From JANYCG01 sp031392945 (GTDB taxonomy: Bacteria > Pseudomonadota > Gammaproteobacteria > Burkholderiales > Burkholderiaceae_C): 25,815 bases of DNA. Under the pieces are notes generated by a model, which had not been told where the DNA came from, searched no databases, and saw only the letters and a program-made list of their open reading frames with translations. Positions 6,827 through 15,462 of this stretch are shown here, piece by piece. The position numbers were made by a program, and so were the translations under genes. Position 1 is the stretch's first letter; each line of letters starts with the position of its first letter. Location of the stretch: assembly GCA_031392945.1 (NCBI GenBank), contig JANMVT010000071.1, positions 1 through 25,815 of the forward strand, read 5' to 3'.

Positions 6827-8407
6827 ATGAGCGCGGCCCCCTCCATCTGGCACAGTTTGCGCCACCTGCAGTTCAGAAGCCTGTGGGCCAGCGGTGGCGT
6901 CTATTTCATCGGCAACGCCATGCAGACCATGGCGGCGTCGTGGATGATGGTGCAGATATCTGGCTCGTCGTTTCTGGCTGCCCTGGTGCAGACGGCGGTG
7001 TTTTTTCCGATGTTTTTGTTGTCCCTGCCGGCCGGCGTGTGGGCGGACATCACCGACCGGCACCGCCTGATTTTGGCAGCCTTGTGCGTCCAGATCGCGG
7101 CGGGCGCGTTGTTGACGGTATTGATGCTGTCGGGTGTCGGCGGGCCGGGCACTTTGCTGTTCATGATATTTGTCTGCGGCAGCTGCACCGCCCTGTTGTC
7201 GCCCGCCTGGAACTCGACCGTGATCGACTCCGTGCCGCGTGATGAATTGCATCAGGCCATCACGGTGATTTCCATCGCCTACAACGCCGCGCGCGCGGTC
7301 GGCCCGGCTTTGGCGGGCCTGGTGTTCGCGCTCTTGGGCGGGGCCTGGAATTTCGCGCTGGCGGTGGCCAGCACGGTGGCCATGATGCTGGTGATCCGGC
7401 GCAACCCGCCCAAACCGCATCCGCCGTCGCGCTTGCCCGCCGAACGCCTGTGGGGCGGCATGCAGAGCGCGCTGCGCTTCGCGCGCCATTCGCACACGGT
7501 GTTGGCGCAACTGGTGCGCACGGTTGCTTTCAGCGCGGCGGGCTCGGCCCTGTGGGCGCTGCTGCCGGCCATCGGCAAGCAGCAGCTTGGGCTTGAGGCG
7601 GCCGGGTTCGGCCTGTTGATGGGTTGTCTGGGCGGCGGTGCGGTTTGCATCGGTTTTTTCATTGTCAGGCTGCGCGTGGTGTATGGCCTGGAGCCGCTGG
7701 TGAAGGCGGCCTGCGTGGTCTACGGGCTGATGATGCTGGTGGCGGCCTTCTCGCGCTGGCATTGGCCGGTATACCCGGCACTGGTGGTGGCCGGCGCGGC
7801 GTGGATGGCGGCGATGTCGACCTTCAACACGGCCACCCAGACCAGCGTGCCGCCTTGGGTGCGCGCGCGGGCCGTGGCCATGCACACCGTCAGCGCCTTG
7901 GGTTCGTTTGCGCTGGGATCGGCATTTTGGGGCGCGATGGCGGACTTGGCCGGGCTGCCGTTCGCCTTGTGCGCCGCCGCCGCAGGCATGTTTGGCGGCC
8001 TGTTGCTGGCAAAGCCCTTCGCCTTGCGCATGGGCGACGAACAGGACGTGACCCAGGCCGTGCCCTGGGAGGAGTTGTTCATCATCAACGAACCGTCGCC
8101 CGAGGCCGGCCCGGTTGCGGTGGAGATGGGTTACCGCATCCAGGTAGAAGACCGGGCCGCTTTCCTGGAGAGCATCAGCCACCTGCGTGCGCCGCGCCGA
8201 CGCGATGGCGCGACCTTCTGGCGCGTTTACAGCGATCTGGCCGACCCGACCCGGTTTGTCGAGCGCTTCATCGTGAGTTCATGGGCCGACTATTTGCACC
8301 AGCGCGCCAGGGCGACGCTGGCGGACCAGGAACTGGATTCCCACGTGCGCGTGTTCCAGGTCGAGGGTGTGCCGGTCACCATGACCCATTATTTGGCCGA
8401 GCGCTGA
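6827..8407 (+). CDS. MFS exporter of the EntS/MFS_3 type with C-terminal soluble domain
   Basis: The 526-residue product begins MSAAPSIWHSLRHLQFRSLW. It has about 12 hydrophobic segments up to residue 410 and the loop DRHRL after the second or third segment, typical of the major facilitator superfamily. The family most like it is MFS_3 (EntS-like exporters), with FRSLWASGGVYFIGNAMQTMAASWMM near the start. The last 100 residues or so are soluble and read like an antibiotic-monooxygenase-type ferredoxin-like fold (VEMGYRIQVEDRAAFLES, later FWRVYSDLADP), an extension I recall in this family. The substrate cannot be told. The start is 43 bp after the glmM stop; a longer frame overlapping glmM exists but lacks the family N-terminus. 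It converges with the Nudix gene 20 bp away. Confidence 0.85.
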   Translation: MSAAPSIWHSLRHLQFRSLWASGGVYFIGNAMQTMAASWMMVQISGSSFLAALVQTAVFFPMFLLSLPAGVWADITDRHRLILAALCVQIAAGALLTVLMLSGVGGPGTLLFMIFVCGSCTALLSPAWNSTVIDSVPRDELHQAITVISIAYNAARAVGPALAGLVFALLGGAWNFALAVASTVAMMLVIRRNPPKPHPPSRLPAERLWGGMQSALRFARHSHTVLAQLVRTVAFSAAGSALWALLPAIGKQQLGLEAAGFGLLMGCLGGGAVCIGFFIVRLRVVYGLEPLVKAACVVYGLMMLVAAFSRWHWPVYPALVVAGAAWMAAMSTFNTATQTSVPPWVRARAVAMHTVSALGSFALGSAFWGAMADLAGLPFALCAAAAGMFGGLLLAKPFALRMGDEQDVTQAVPWEELFIINEPSPEAGPVAVEMGYRIQVEDRAAFLESISHLRAPRRRDGATFWRVYSDLADPTRFVERFIVSSWADYLHQRARATLADQELDSHVRVFQVEGVPVTMTHYLAER

Positions 8408-8427
8408 TCCGCCAGGACGCCTCGCCG

Positions 8428-9087
8428 CTATTTCCAGGCAAAGGCGGGTTGCTCGAAATGGGCGACCCGGGTGCTCAAACCGCGCAGGCAGACCTCGCGA
8501 AACTGGTAGAGGATGGCGGCGGTCGGCGCGGCGATCCAGCTATTGCCCACCGGCATGCGAAGCACCGGGTGTGCACTGCCTTCCACCGCCTCCAGCAGGG
8601 GCGAGTCTTCGCGCTCGAATTCAGTCAAGACGATGCGGTGGATGCTTTGCACTTCGCCGGGATTGGGCGCAATGTCGCGCGCGGCACCAGCCCAAATGAC
8701 CACGGGGCTGATGGCAAATCCGGATCGGGTGACGAAATCATCCAGCCTGCCGATGACCGCAGTGCCCGGCAGGTGCAAGCCGACCTCTTCAGAAAGCTCG
8801 CGCAAGGCGGCCTGTTCGGCGCTTTCGCCCGCGTCGATGCGCCCGCCCGGCAAAGCCCATTGTCCGGCGTGTTTGCGCAATTTCGCCGAGCGGCGCGTCA
8901 GGATCAGTGCTGCGTGGGTGCTCCAAAGCGTGTGTACGGACATGCCGGGTAAATCAGGGCCGAAACCGGCGTCTGTCACCGCCAGCGCGACGGCGGCGGC
9001 ATGTTGCCCATCACTGGCCAGTTGCTGGGGTTTGAAACGGCTCAGATGCGCTTCAATGCGCGATTTGAGCCGTTGGTCACGCCGCAT
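8428..9087 (-). CDS. Nudix hydrolase, CoA pyrophosphatase-like (NudL/YeaB type)
   Basis: The 219-residue protein carries a complete Nudix box: G82, E88, then REL..EE.GL at residues 96-104, which binds the divalent metal and cleaves a diphosphate. Directly before it, LTRRSAKLRKHAGQWALPGG matches the NuCoA signature (LLTxRSxxLRxHxGQ) that marks CoA-diphosphate hydrolases. By family it would cleave CoA or acyl-CoA to 3',5'-ADP and 4'-phosphopantetheine. It ends a minus-strand run, 18 bp after the glyoxalase-II-like gene, so it may be co-transcribed. Start ATG at 9087. Confidence 0.85.
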   Translation of the reverse strand: MRRDQRLKSRIEAHLSRFKPQQLASDGQHAAAVALAVTDAGFGPDLPGMSVHTLWSTHAALILTRRSAKLRKHAGQWALPGGRIDAGESAEQAALRELSEEVGLHLPGTAVIGRLDDFVTRSGFAISPVVIWAGAARDIAPNPGEVQSIHRIVLTEFEREDSPLLEAVEGSAHPVLRMPVGNSWIAAPTAAILYQFREVCLRGLSTRVAHFEQPAFAWK

Positions 9088-9105
9088 GCCGTCCGCCCAA
9101 AGCCC

Positions 9106-9903
9106 TCACCATGTGTTGCGCAATTCGCGCAGCTTCATGAACACCGTTTTGGCATCAGGCTGATCGGCAAGATCTGGAAAACTTTCGCGCAATTTCGCGA
9201 TGACCTCAGCGCTGGCCAGACGGAAAAAGGTGTTGTACTGCTTTTCGTCTTTCAAGGTCGCAACCAACGAGTTTGCAGGTTCATGGCCCGCCACGCGGGG
9301 CAACAGCGCAGTCGCGGCGGCATTGCCAGGCTCGCGGTCCAGGGTGAACTTCAAGTTGTTCTCAATGTAGTCGTGGCCCGGATAGACCAGGGTGTTGCCG
9401 GGCAGTTTGGCCAGCTGGCCGACGAACGTGGCGAACATCTCATGCACGTCGCCGCCATTGTGAACGTTGCCAGCGCCGGCGTTGAACAGCGTGTCCCCAG
9501 AGAACAGCGCTGGCTGCTCGGTGTGGGACAGCAGGCAGATGTGGCACAGCGTGTGGCCGGGTGTGTCCAGGCATTCGAGCTCCACGGTCTTGCCGACCTT
9601 GATGATGTCGCCGGCTTTCACGCCTCGATCCATGCCTGCGATTTTTCCGCCCGCCTTGTGGTGCGCAACCAGCTTGGCGCCAGTGGCCGCCACAACGGCG
9701 GCGTTGCCGCCGGTGTGGTCGTGATGCTCATGGGTATTGAGGATTTGCGTGATCTGCCAGCCTTTGACCTTGGCGGTGTTCAGGGTTTTTTCATGGTCCA
9801 GCGGGTCGATGGCCAGGGCTTCGCCGGTCTCGGGGCAAGCGATCAGATAGTTGAAGTTGCGGTAAGAGTTGCCCGTCCAGATGCGTTCGACGATCATGGT
9901 CAT
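9106..9903 (-). CDS. gloB: Hydroxyacylglutathione hydrolase-like metallo-beta-lactamase protein
   Basis: The 265-residue protein has the metal site THEHHDH at residues 57-63 (H58, H60, D62, H63), TPGHT, FSGDTLF, and the C-terminal VYPGHDYIENNLKF, which corresponds to the glutathione-contacting region of glyoxalase II (GHEYT..N..F). It would hydrolyse S-lactoylglutathione or related thioesters. Two in-frame ATGs lie at 9903 and 9897; the first is given, though neither has a strong ribosome site. A hairpin (GCCGC/GCGGC, 9905-9918) sits just upstream. It follows the dehydrogenase by 17 bp. In this context it could help clear aldehydes made from the imported substrate; that is inference. Confidence 0.85.
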   Translation of the reverse strand: MTMIVERIWTGNSYRNFNYLIACPETGEALAIDPLDHEKTLNTAKVKGWQITQILNTHEHHDHTGGNAAVVAATGAKLVAHHKAGGKIAGMDRGVKAGDIIKVGKTVELECLDTPGHTLCHICLLSHTEQPALFSGDTLFNAGAGNVHNGGDVHEMFATFVGQLAKLPGNTLVYPGHDYIENNLKFTLDREPGNAAATALLPRVAGHEPANSLVATLKDEKQYNTFFRLASAEVIAKLRESFPDLADQPDAKTVFMKLRELRNTW

Positions 9904-9920
9904 TGCCGCATGGGCGGCCC

Positions 9921-10820
9921 CTAAGATTGAATAGAGGTGATCTTAGCGCCTGTGAGTTTTTCTTGCGCGTTGACCAGGGCTGGCACATACTTTTTGCCGT
10001 AGCCCAGGTTGGACGCCGTGGCCAGGGTTTGATGCACGGCCTCACCCACGTACGAGGGCACGTTCACCATCTCGGCCAGGTGGGTGTAATAACGCAGGTC
10101 TTTGCGGGCGTTGTCCAGTTCGAATTTGAGCCCGTCGTAGCTGCCGTTCAGGGTTTTGGCCATGGCCTGGAAGATGCCGGAGTTCACCGCGCCCGCCGAT
10201 ATCACATTGACCAGTTGCTGTACCTCGATGCCCGCCTTGGCGCCGACCGCAAAGGCCTCTGCCGTGGCGGTGGCGATGGCTTGCGCCACAAAATTGTTGA
10301 GCAGCTTGATGATGTGGCCAGAGCCCGGCCCACCCACATGGAAGACGTTTTCACAATAGGCCGCAAGGACTGGTTTGACCAAGGCGAACATCTCGGGTGT
10401 GGCGCCGACCATGGTGTTGAGTTTCCCCAGTTCGGCTTCGACCGGGGTGCGGGCCAAGGGCGCATCCACAAAGGTCGCGCCGTGGCGTGCGCAAAGCGCG
10501 GCCAGGCGCTGGGTCGATTCGGGCTCGCTGGTGGAGCAGTCGACCACGACCAGGCCTTTGCGCGCTTTTGACAAGACGCCCCCAGGCCCGGACAAGGCGG
10601 CTTCGACCTGGGGCGAGCCGGTCACGCAGAGCAATACCGCGTCACAGCCGCCCAGTTCGGCAGCGCTGCTGGCCAGCTTGGCGCCTGAAGCCAGCAAATC
10701 CGCAACGCCCTCCCGGTTTTTATGCACGGTGAGGGTGACAACGAAACCTTTGGCGAGCAAATTTTTGGCGATGCCGTGGCCCATGAGGCCAGACGCGCCG
10801 ATGAAACCGATGTGTTGCAT
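9921..10820 (-). CDS. NAD(P)-dependent beta-hydroxyacid dehydrogenase family protein
   Basis: The 299-residue protein belongs to the 3-hydroxyisobutyrate / 2-hydroxy-3-oxopropionate dehydrogenase family. The N-terminus GFIGASGLMGHGIAKNL is the nucleotide-binding turn, with one residue more than the common GLGxMG form. DCSTSEP, the substrate loop DAPLARTPVEAELGKL (about 119-133) and the catalytic GSGHIIKLLNN (K172, N176) are all present, so it should be active. The substrate is unknown. GGAG 9 nt before the ATG supports the start. It lies 25 bp after the second permease gene, so it is probably in the ABC operon and may act on the imported compound or a product of it. Confidence 0.86.
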   Translation of the reverse strand: MQHIGFIGASGLMGHGIAKNLLAKGFVVTLTVHKNREGVADLLASGAKLASSAAELGGCDAVLLCVTGSPQVEAALSGPGGVLSKARKGLVVVDCSTSEPESTQRLAALCARHGATFVDAPLARTPVEAELGKLNTMVGATPEMFALVKPVLAAYCENVFHVGGPGSGHIIKLLNNFVAQAIATATAEAFAVGAKAGIEVQQLVNVISAGAVNSGIFQAMAKTLNGSYDGLKFELDNARKDLRYYTHLAEMVNVPSYVGEAVHQTLATASNLGYGKKYVPALVNAQEKLTGAKITSIQS

Positions 10821-10845
10821 GATGGTCTTCTCCGAAAGCGGCTTG

Positions 10846-11721
10846 TTATTCCTTCACCGACCCGGTCATGCCCGACACGTAGTACTCGACGAAGAACGAG
10901 TAGATGAAGGCCACCGGGAGCGAGCCAAACAAGGCCCCGGCCATCAAGCTGCCCCAGTGGTACACGTCGCCCTCGACCAGCTCTGTCACCACGCCGACCG
11001 GCAGCGTCTTGATTTCACTCGACGAAACGAAAGTCAGGGCGTAGATGAACTCATTCCAGGACAGGGTGAAGGCGAAAATGCCTGCCGAAATCAGGCCTGG
11101 CACGGCCAGCGGCAACACGATTTTGACAAGGATTTGCCAGCGGCTCGCGCCGTCGATCAAGGCGCATTCTTCCAGTTCAAACGGGATCGTGCGGAAGTAA
11201 CCCATCAGCAGCCAGGTGCAAAACGGAATCAGGAAAGTAGGATAGGTCAGGATCAGGGCCAGGCGCGTGTCGAACAGGCCCAACTCAAACACCACTGACG
11301 ACAACGGAATGAAGAGGATCGACGGCGGCACCAGATAGGCTAGAAAAATAGCCAGGCCGGTCTGTTTGGCCCCCGAAAAACGCAGCCGCTCGATGGCGTA
11401 GGCCGCCAGGACTGACGCGGCGAGCGAGAAGAAGGTGGACACAACGGACACTAATACAGTGTTCCACATCCATTGCGGGTAAGCCGTGTCAAACAGGAGC
11501 TTCTTCACGTGGGCCAGGGTGGGCGCGATGATCCAGAACGGGTTGCCGTCGCGCGACAGCAACTCGTTGTTGGGTTTGAAGGCAGTGATTGCCATCCAAT
11601 AGAACGGGAACAGGAGCACGAACAGGAAAATACACAGCGGCAAATAGGTCGTGGCCAGCTTGCGTGGCGTCGAGTCCAGAAATCCCATGCCGACGGTGTC
11701 GGTGGTGTCAACGGAACTCAT
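10846..11721 (-). CDS. ABC sugar transporter permease (MalG/UgpE type)
   Basis: This inner-membrane subunit of 291 residues has about six hydrophobic segments. Its cytoplasmic EAA loop is ECALIDGASRWQILVKIVLPLAVP with spacing typical of carbohydrate-type ABC importers (CUT1), and it contacts the ATPase. The start is the ATG at 11721, which overlaps the stop of the upstream permease gene in an ATGA (11718-11721), a classic sign of translational coupling and equal production of the pair. A start eight codons earlier would only extend the overlap. The dehydrogenase gene follows. Confidence 0.9.
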   Translation of the reverse strand: MSSVDTTDTVGMGFLDSTPRKLATTYLPLCIFLFVLLFPFYWMAITAFKPNNELLSRDGNPFWIIAPTLAHVKKLLFDTAYPQWMWNTVLVSVVSTFFSLAASVLAAYAIERLRFSGAKQTGLAIFLAYLVPPSILFIPLSSVVFELGLFDTRLALILTYPTFLIPFCTWLLMGYFRTIPFELEECALIDGASRWQILVKIVLPLAVPGLISAGIFAFTLSWNEFIYALTFVSSSEIKTLPVGVVTELVEGDVYHWGSLMAGALFGSLPVAFIYSFFVEYYVSGMTGSVKE

Positions 11722-12620
11722 TTGTCGGCCCCGCCTTGTTGCCATGCCCGGCGCTGCAGGCCAAAGTAACTGAACATGATGGCCGCCAGCAGGAAAGGCA
11801 CCATGGCAATCGAAATTGCAGCGCCTTCGCCCAGTGCGCCACCCGAAATTGCACGCTGGAACGACAGTGTCGCCATGAGGTGTGTGGCATTGAGCGGGCC
11901 GCCGCGCGTGATGACATAGATGAGTTGAAAATCGGTGAACGTGAACAGCACTGAAAACGTCATCACCACGGCGATGATGGGCGTCAGCAGGGGCAGGGTG
12001 ACATGGCGGAACTGCTGCCAGGGGGTTGCACCGTCAATTGCCGAGGCCTCGTAATACGAGGGCGAAATTGTCTGCAATCCTGCAAGCAGGGTGATGGCCA
12101 CAAAGGGCACGCCGCGCCAGACGTTGGCTGCAATCACCGAGAAGCGGGCGTTCCAGGGGCTGCCCAGAAAATCGATGTATTGGTTGATGACGCCGGTCTT
12201 CACCAGCACCCAGCTGATGATGGAAAACTGCGCGTCAAACAGCCACCAGAAGGCGATGGCCGACAGGGCCGTTGGCACGATGTAGGGCAACAGGATCACC
12301 GCGCGGAAGAAGGTCTTGAAGCGGATGTTCTTGTTCAGCAGCAAGGCCAGGTACAGTCCAAGGAAGAACTTAAGGACGCTGGCGATGGTGGTGTAGAACA
12401 GCGTGTTGAACAGCGCTAGCTGGGTGACGCTGTCCGTGGCCAGATAGATGTAATTCTCAAACCCGACCCAAACCCCCGGACGGCCGACTTTGGCATCCGT
12501 GAAACCCAGCCAGACGCCCAAGCCGAGCGGGTAGGTGAGAAACAGCAGCAGCAAGACCGCTGCGGGCAGCATGAAGATGAAGCCCAGCACGTTGCGGCTG
12601 TCCTGTAATTTTTCGAGCAT
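11718..12620 (-). CDS. ABC sugar transporter permease (MalF/UgpA type)
   Basis: This is the first of two permeases, 300 residues with about six membrane segments beginning at NVLGFIFMLPAAVLLLLF. The EAA loop EASAIDGATPWQQFRHVTLPLL is well conserved. The start is set at the ATG at 12620 because AAAGG lies 5 nt upstream; a GTG two codons earlier would have the ribosome site touching it. It is separated from the binding-protein gene by a 115-bp structured spacer and overlaps the next permease by 4 bp. Confidence 0.9.
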   Translation of the reverse strand: MLEKLQDSRNVLGFIFMLPAAVLLLLFLTYPLGLGVWLGFTDAKVGRPGVWVGFENYIYLATDSVTQLALFNTLFYTTIASVLKFFLGLYLALLLNKNIRFKTFFRAVILLPYIVPTALSAIAFWWLFDAQFSIISWVLVKTGVINQYIDFLGSPWNARFSVIAANVWRGVPFVAITLLAGLQTISPSYYEASAIDGATPWQQFRHVTLPLLTPIIAVVMTFSVLFTFTDFQLIYVITRGGPLNATHLMATLSFQRAISGGALGEGAAISIAMVPFLLAAIMFSYFGLQRRAWQQGGADK

Positions 12621-12693
12621 CTTCACCTTTGATTGAGTATCGTCGCCCTTTCAAGCAGCCGCCGCGGAACCGGCTCAGCTGGGCCGCCAGCGG

Positions 12694-12721
12694 CGCCCTT
12701 TGAGGGCGAAGCGCCAAAGGG
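12694..12721. repeat. GC-rich alternative hairpin in the binding-protein/permease spacer
   Basis: CGCCCT (12694-12699) pairs with AGGGCG (12703-12708) around a 3-nt loop. Alternatively CCCTTTG (12696-12702) pairs with CAAAGGG (12715-12721) around a 12-nt loop. The adjoining 12660-12692 is also rich in short GC palindromes (CCGCGG, CAGCTG, GCCGCCAGCGGC). The block sits in the only sizeable gap between the transporter genes. It could protect the 3' end of the binding-protein message, as REP elements do between malE and malF; the function is inference. Confidence 0.5.
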
Positions 12722-12735
12722 GTTTCGGTGTTGGG

Positions 12736-14064
12736 CTATACCTTGTAATAACGCTCGGCGCGTTTTTGGGCCCGCTCAGCCGCTTCTTTCGGTGTTTTGG
12801 CGCCGCTGGCCGCTTCCGCAACCATGTTCACCACAATAAAATCTGCAGCGGCACCGGCAGACGCGTACCCCAGCTTGCCCGCATAACCAGCCGGACGCAG
12901 GTTCTTGACGCAATCGCGGTACGGTGTATGTTTGGGGTCTGAAGTCCAGATTGCCGAATTGGCATAGGTGGCGAGGGGCGGTGCGATGTAACCGCCTGCC
13001 GCAGTCAGCCATGGGTCAAACTGCTCCTGTTCCATCATGAAACGCAGGAACTCCTTGGCGGCCTGCGGGTACTTGGTGTATTTCATGATCATCTGGTTGA
13101 AAAACAGATGTGACTCGGTCGGCACGCCCACCGGGCCGACCGGGTACTGGGCATGCTGGATGTCTTCCTTCAAGGCTTTGACCTTTTCATCGGTCGCCGT
13201 CTTTGTGGCGTAGTAGATCGAGATGCCGTTGTTAGTCAGGCTGATCTGGCTGTCCAGAAACGCCTTGTTGTTGTTCGGGTCGAGCCAGGACAAGGTGCCG
13301 GGAATAAACGTGGCGTACATCTCCTTGGCATATTCCAGCGCCTTGATGGTTTCTGGGCTGTCGATCACCACCTTGTTGTCCTTGTCAACCAGCTTGCCGC
13401 CGTGGGACCACATCAACCAGTTGGTCCAAAGGCCGTCGCCAGTGGCATTGCCCAGCGCGAAGCCGCAGGGTGTGCCCTTGGCATGCAAGGCCTTGCACAG
13501 CGCCAGAAAACTGGTGGTGTCTTTGGGAAAGGTGTCGAACCCTGCGGCTTTGACCATGCTTTGACGGTATACCAGCATGGCCCCGGCGGCGCCAAGCGCG
13601 ATGCCGATCCATTTCTTGCCATCCGGGCGCAAATAAGCTTCACAGGCCGGGTACCAGCCGCCGTATTTTTTGCCGAGGTAGGTAGCCAGATCGGTCACAT
13701 CGAGCAGCTTTTCGGGGTAAAGATTGGCATCGTCATTGGTCGACAAAATGATGTCGGGGCCTGCGCCGGTGTTGGCGGCCACGGCGGCCTTGGGGCGCAC
13801 GTCTTCCCAGCCCTCGTTGTCAACCCGGACTTCAATACCCGTCTTTTCTGTGAACTTCTTGACATTGAGCATGTAGGCGTCGATGTCGCCCTGCACAAAC
13901 CGGCTCCAGCGCAACACGCGCAATTTGGCGCCTTTTTCGGGTTTGAAGGACATGGCCTGGGCATGCACTGCGGGCGCCCAGACGGCGGCCGTGGCGCCGA
14001 GCGTGGCTACGGTGGCGATGCCGGCCGAGCCTTCGAGAAATTTGCGGCGATTGAATTCAGTCAT
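12736..14064 (-). CDS. ABC transporter substrate-binding protein, Tat-type leader
   Basis: This 442-residue periplasmic binding protein is of the solute-binding family 1 (carbohydrate) type. The leader NRRKFLEGSAG (residues 5-15), followed by a hydrophobic stretch and AVHAQA, is a twin-arginine signal and suggests export in folded form. The mature part has ADxxILSTNDD-like and NGISIYYATKTA segments and ends with a run typical of the family (KEAAERAQKRAERYYKV). The start at 14064 has AAGGAG 7 nt upstream, which decides against a longer frame starting at 14103. The ligand cannot be deduced. It lies 71 bp after the ATPase gene and ahead of the structured spacer. Confidence 0.9.
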   Translation of the reverse strand: MTEFNRRKFLEGSAGIATVATLGATAAVWAPAVHAQAMSFKPEKGAKLRVLRWSRFVQGDIDAYMLNVKKFTEKTGIEVRVDNEGWEDVRPKAAVAANTGAGPDIILSTNDDANLYPEKLLDVTDLATYLGKKYGGWYPACEAYLRPDGKKWIGIALGAAGAMLVYRQSMVKAAGFDTFPKDTTSFLALCKALHAKGTPCGFALGNATGDGLWTNWLMWSHGGKLVDKDNKVVIDSPETIKALEYAKEMYATFIPGTLSWLDPNNNKAFLDSQISLTNNGISIYYATKTATDEKVKALKEDIQHAQYPVGPVGVPTESHLFFNQMIMKYTKYPQAAKEFLRFMMEQEQFDPWLTAAGGYIAPPLATYANSAIWTSDPKHTPYRDCVKNLRPAGYAGKLGYASAGAAADFIVVNMVAEAASGAKTPKEAAERAQKRAERYYKV

Positions 14065-14135
14065 GGGCAGTCTCCTTGTTGTGAACGCGAAAGTGGAAAT
14101 CAAACAGTTTTGGAAAAATCGATGAAGCGCCTGGC

Positions 14136-15209
14136 TCAGGCCGCCAGCCGCTGGCCGGTGTCAGCGTCAAACAAATGTGAGCGTTGCGGGTCTGGCAACA
14201 GATGGATGGTGGTTCCGGGAGCGAAATCGTACCGCTCGCGAAACACCGCAGAAAGCTCAACACCTTCGTGGCGGCAGGCGACAAAGGTGTCCATGCCGGT
14301 CGGCTCCATCACCACCACGCGCGCCGGAATGCCGCCGTGCGAACCGAGGGTCAAGTGCTCCGGGCGTGTGCCGAAAATGATGGGCTGGCCATCGGCGCCG
14401 CCCAGGCGCGCCGGGGCTTCCAGCAGGGTGCCGTCCTTGAGCTCGATGTTCGCCGTGCCGCCGCTGCGGCGCAGCTTGCCAGGCAGGAAATTCATGGCCG
14501 GCGAGCCGATGAAGCCGGCCACGAACTGGTTGGCCGGGTGGTCGTACAAATCCAGCGGGCTGCCCGCCTGCTCGATGCGGCCGTCGCGCATCACCACGAT
14601 TTTGTCGCCCATCGTCATCGCTTCGATCTGGTCGTGTGTCACGTAGATCGACGTTGTTTTGAGCCGCTGATGCAGTTCCTTGATCTCGCTGCGCATGGCC
14701 ACGCGCAGTTTGGCGTCCAGGTTGGAGAGCGGTTCATCGAACAGGAACACCTGAGGGTCACGCACGATGGCCCGGCCCATGGCCACACGCTGGCGCTGGC
14801 CGCCGGAGAGCTGGCGCGGGTAACGCTCCATCAGCGCGCCCAGGGCCAGGATGTCCGCTGCGCGCGCAACCTTCGATTCAATCGTGGCCTTGTCCATCTT
14901 GGCCAGCGCCAGCGAAAACGCCATGTTCTCGCGCACCGTCATATGGGGGTATAGCGCGTAATTCTGGAACACCATGGCGATGTCGCGCTCTTTGGGCGGC
15001 AACTCGTTGACGCGCCTTTCGCCAATGCGAATTTCGCCGCCCGTCACGTGCTCCAGGCCGGCGATCATGCGCAGCAAGGTGGACTTGCCACAGCCTGACG
15101 GGCCGACCAATACAGTGAATGAGCCGTCGGCGATGTCGATGTCCACGCCATGCAGGATGGGGGTTTCACCGAAATTTTTCTTGACTGCCTGGATCGTGAC
15201 ACTGGCCAT
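14136..15209 (-). CDS. ABC sugar transporter ATPase (MalK/UgpC type)
   Basis: The 357-residue nucleotide-binding subunit has Walker A GPSGCGKST (36-44), the Q-loop VFQNYALYPHMTV (80-92), signature LSGGQRQRVA (134-143), Walker B VFLFDEP (154-160) and the switch VTHD. After about residue 235 comes a TOBE-type regulatory domain (GTRPEHL), as in MalK and UgpC. It is the first gene of the minus-strand transporter run. The start MASVTIQAVKKNFG is the usual one for the family; AGGA lies about 12 nt upstream, a rather long spacing. A 253-bp divergent region separates it from the TonB-receptor gene. Confidence 0.93.
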   Translation of the reverse strand: MASVTIQAVKKNFGETPILHGVDIDIADGSFTVLVGPSGCGKSTLLRMIAGLEHVTGGEIRIGERRVNELPPKERDIAMVFQNYALYPHMTVRENMAFSLALAKMDKATIESKVARAADILALGALMERYPRQLSGGQRQRVAMGRAIVRDPQVFLFDEPLSNLDAKLRVAMRSEIKELHQRLKTTSIYVTHDQIEAMTMGDKIVVMRDGRIEQAGSPLDLYDHPANQFVAGFIGSPAMNFLPGKLRRSGGTANIELKDGTLLEAPARLGGADGQPIIFGTRPEHLTLGSHGGIPARVVVMEPTGMDTFVACRHEGVELSAVFRERYDFAPGTTIHLLPDPQRSHLFDADTGQRLAA

Positions 15210-15262
15210 AACACTCTGGTTCCTGAAAGTTGGAGGCGAAATTCCCACGTGTCCCGAGATGC

Positions 15263-15280
15263 CTCACCATGGTCGGTGAG
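15263..15280. promoter_or_regulatory. Perfect dyad CTCACC-N6-GGTGAG, possible operator
   Basis: CTCACC (15263-15268) and GGTGAG (15275-15280) form perfect 6-bp arms around ATGGTC. The dyad lies 54 bp upstream of the ABC ATPase gene, in the 253-bp region between it and the TonB receptor. Its position fits a regulator binding site for the transporter run. No regulator gene is nearby and the motif matches no operator I can name. The rest of 15210-15406 shows no gene. Confidence 0.35.
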
Positions 15281-15406
15281 TTCAAAACACCAGGGCAGTA
15301 TCGGAGCCACCAGAGTGTGCCGCCATCGGGGCAAACCACTAGGCAGACTTGGGCAACGGGTCTCTGAATGCAAATGGATTTCTCAATTTGCTACAGGTGA
15401 AAACCC

Positions 15407-15435
15407 TTGCCAATTGAAATTGCCGGATTTATGGT
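15407..15435 (+). promoter_or_regulatory. Candidate sigma-70 promoter of the TonB receptor gene
   Basis: TTGCCA (15407-15412, five of six to consensus) is followed after 17 bp by TATGGT (15430-15435, four of six), 27 bp before the ATG. A small dyad CAATT-GA-AATTG (15411-15422) overlaps the -35 end. It does not resemble a Fur box closely enough to call one. Confidence 0.4.
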
Positions 15436-15462
15436 GCTGAAATATTGGCTGAGGAGATTCTC

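Noticed and set aside
9905..9918. GCCGC/GCGGC hairpin between the dehydrogenase and gloB as an intrinsic terminator
   Set aside because: The stem is only five pairs with no T-run; it may affect translation but is not a convincing terminator.
15210..15462. Possible Fur box ahead of the TonB receptor
   Set aside because: The only AT dyad (CAATT-GA-AATTG) does not fit the 19-bp Fur consensus.
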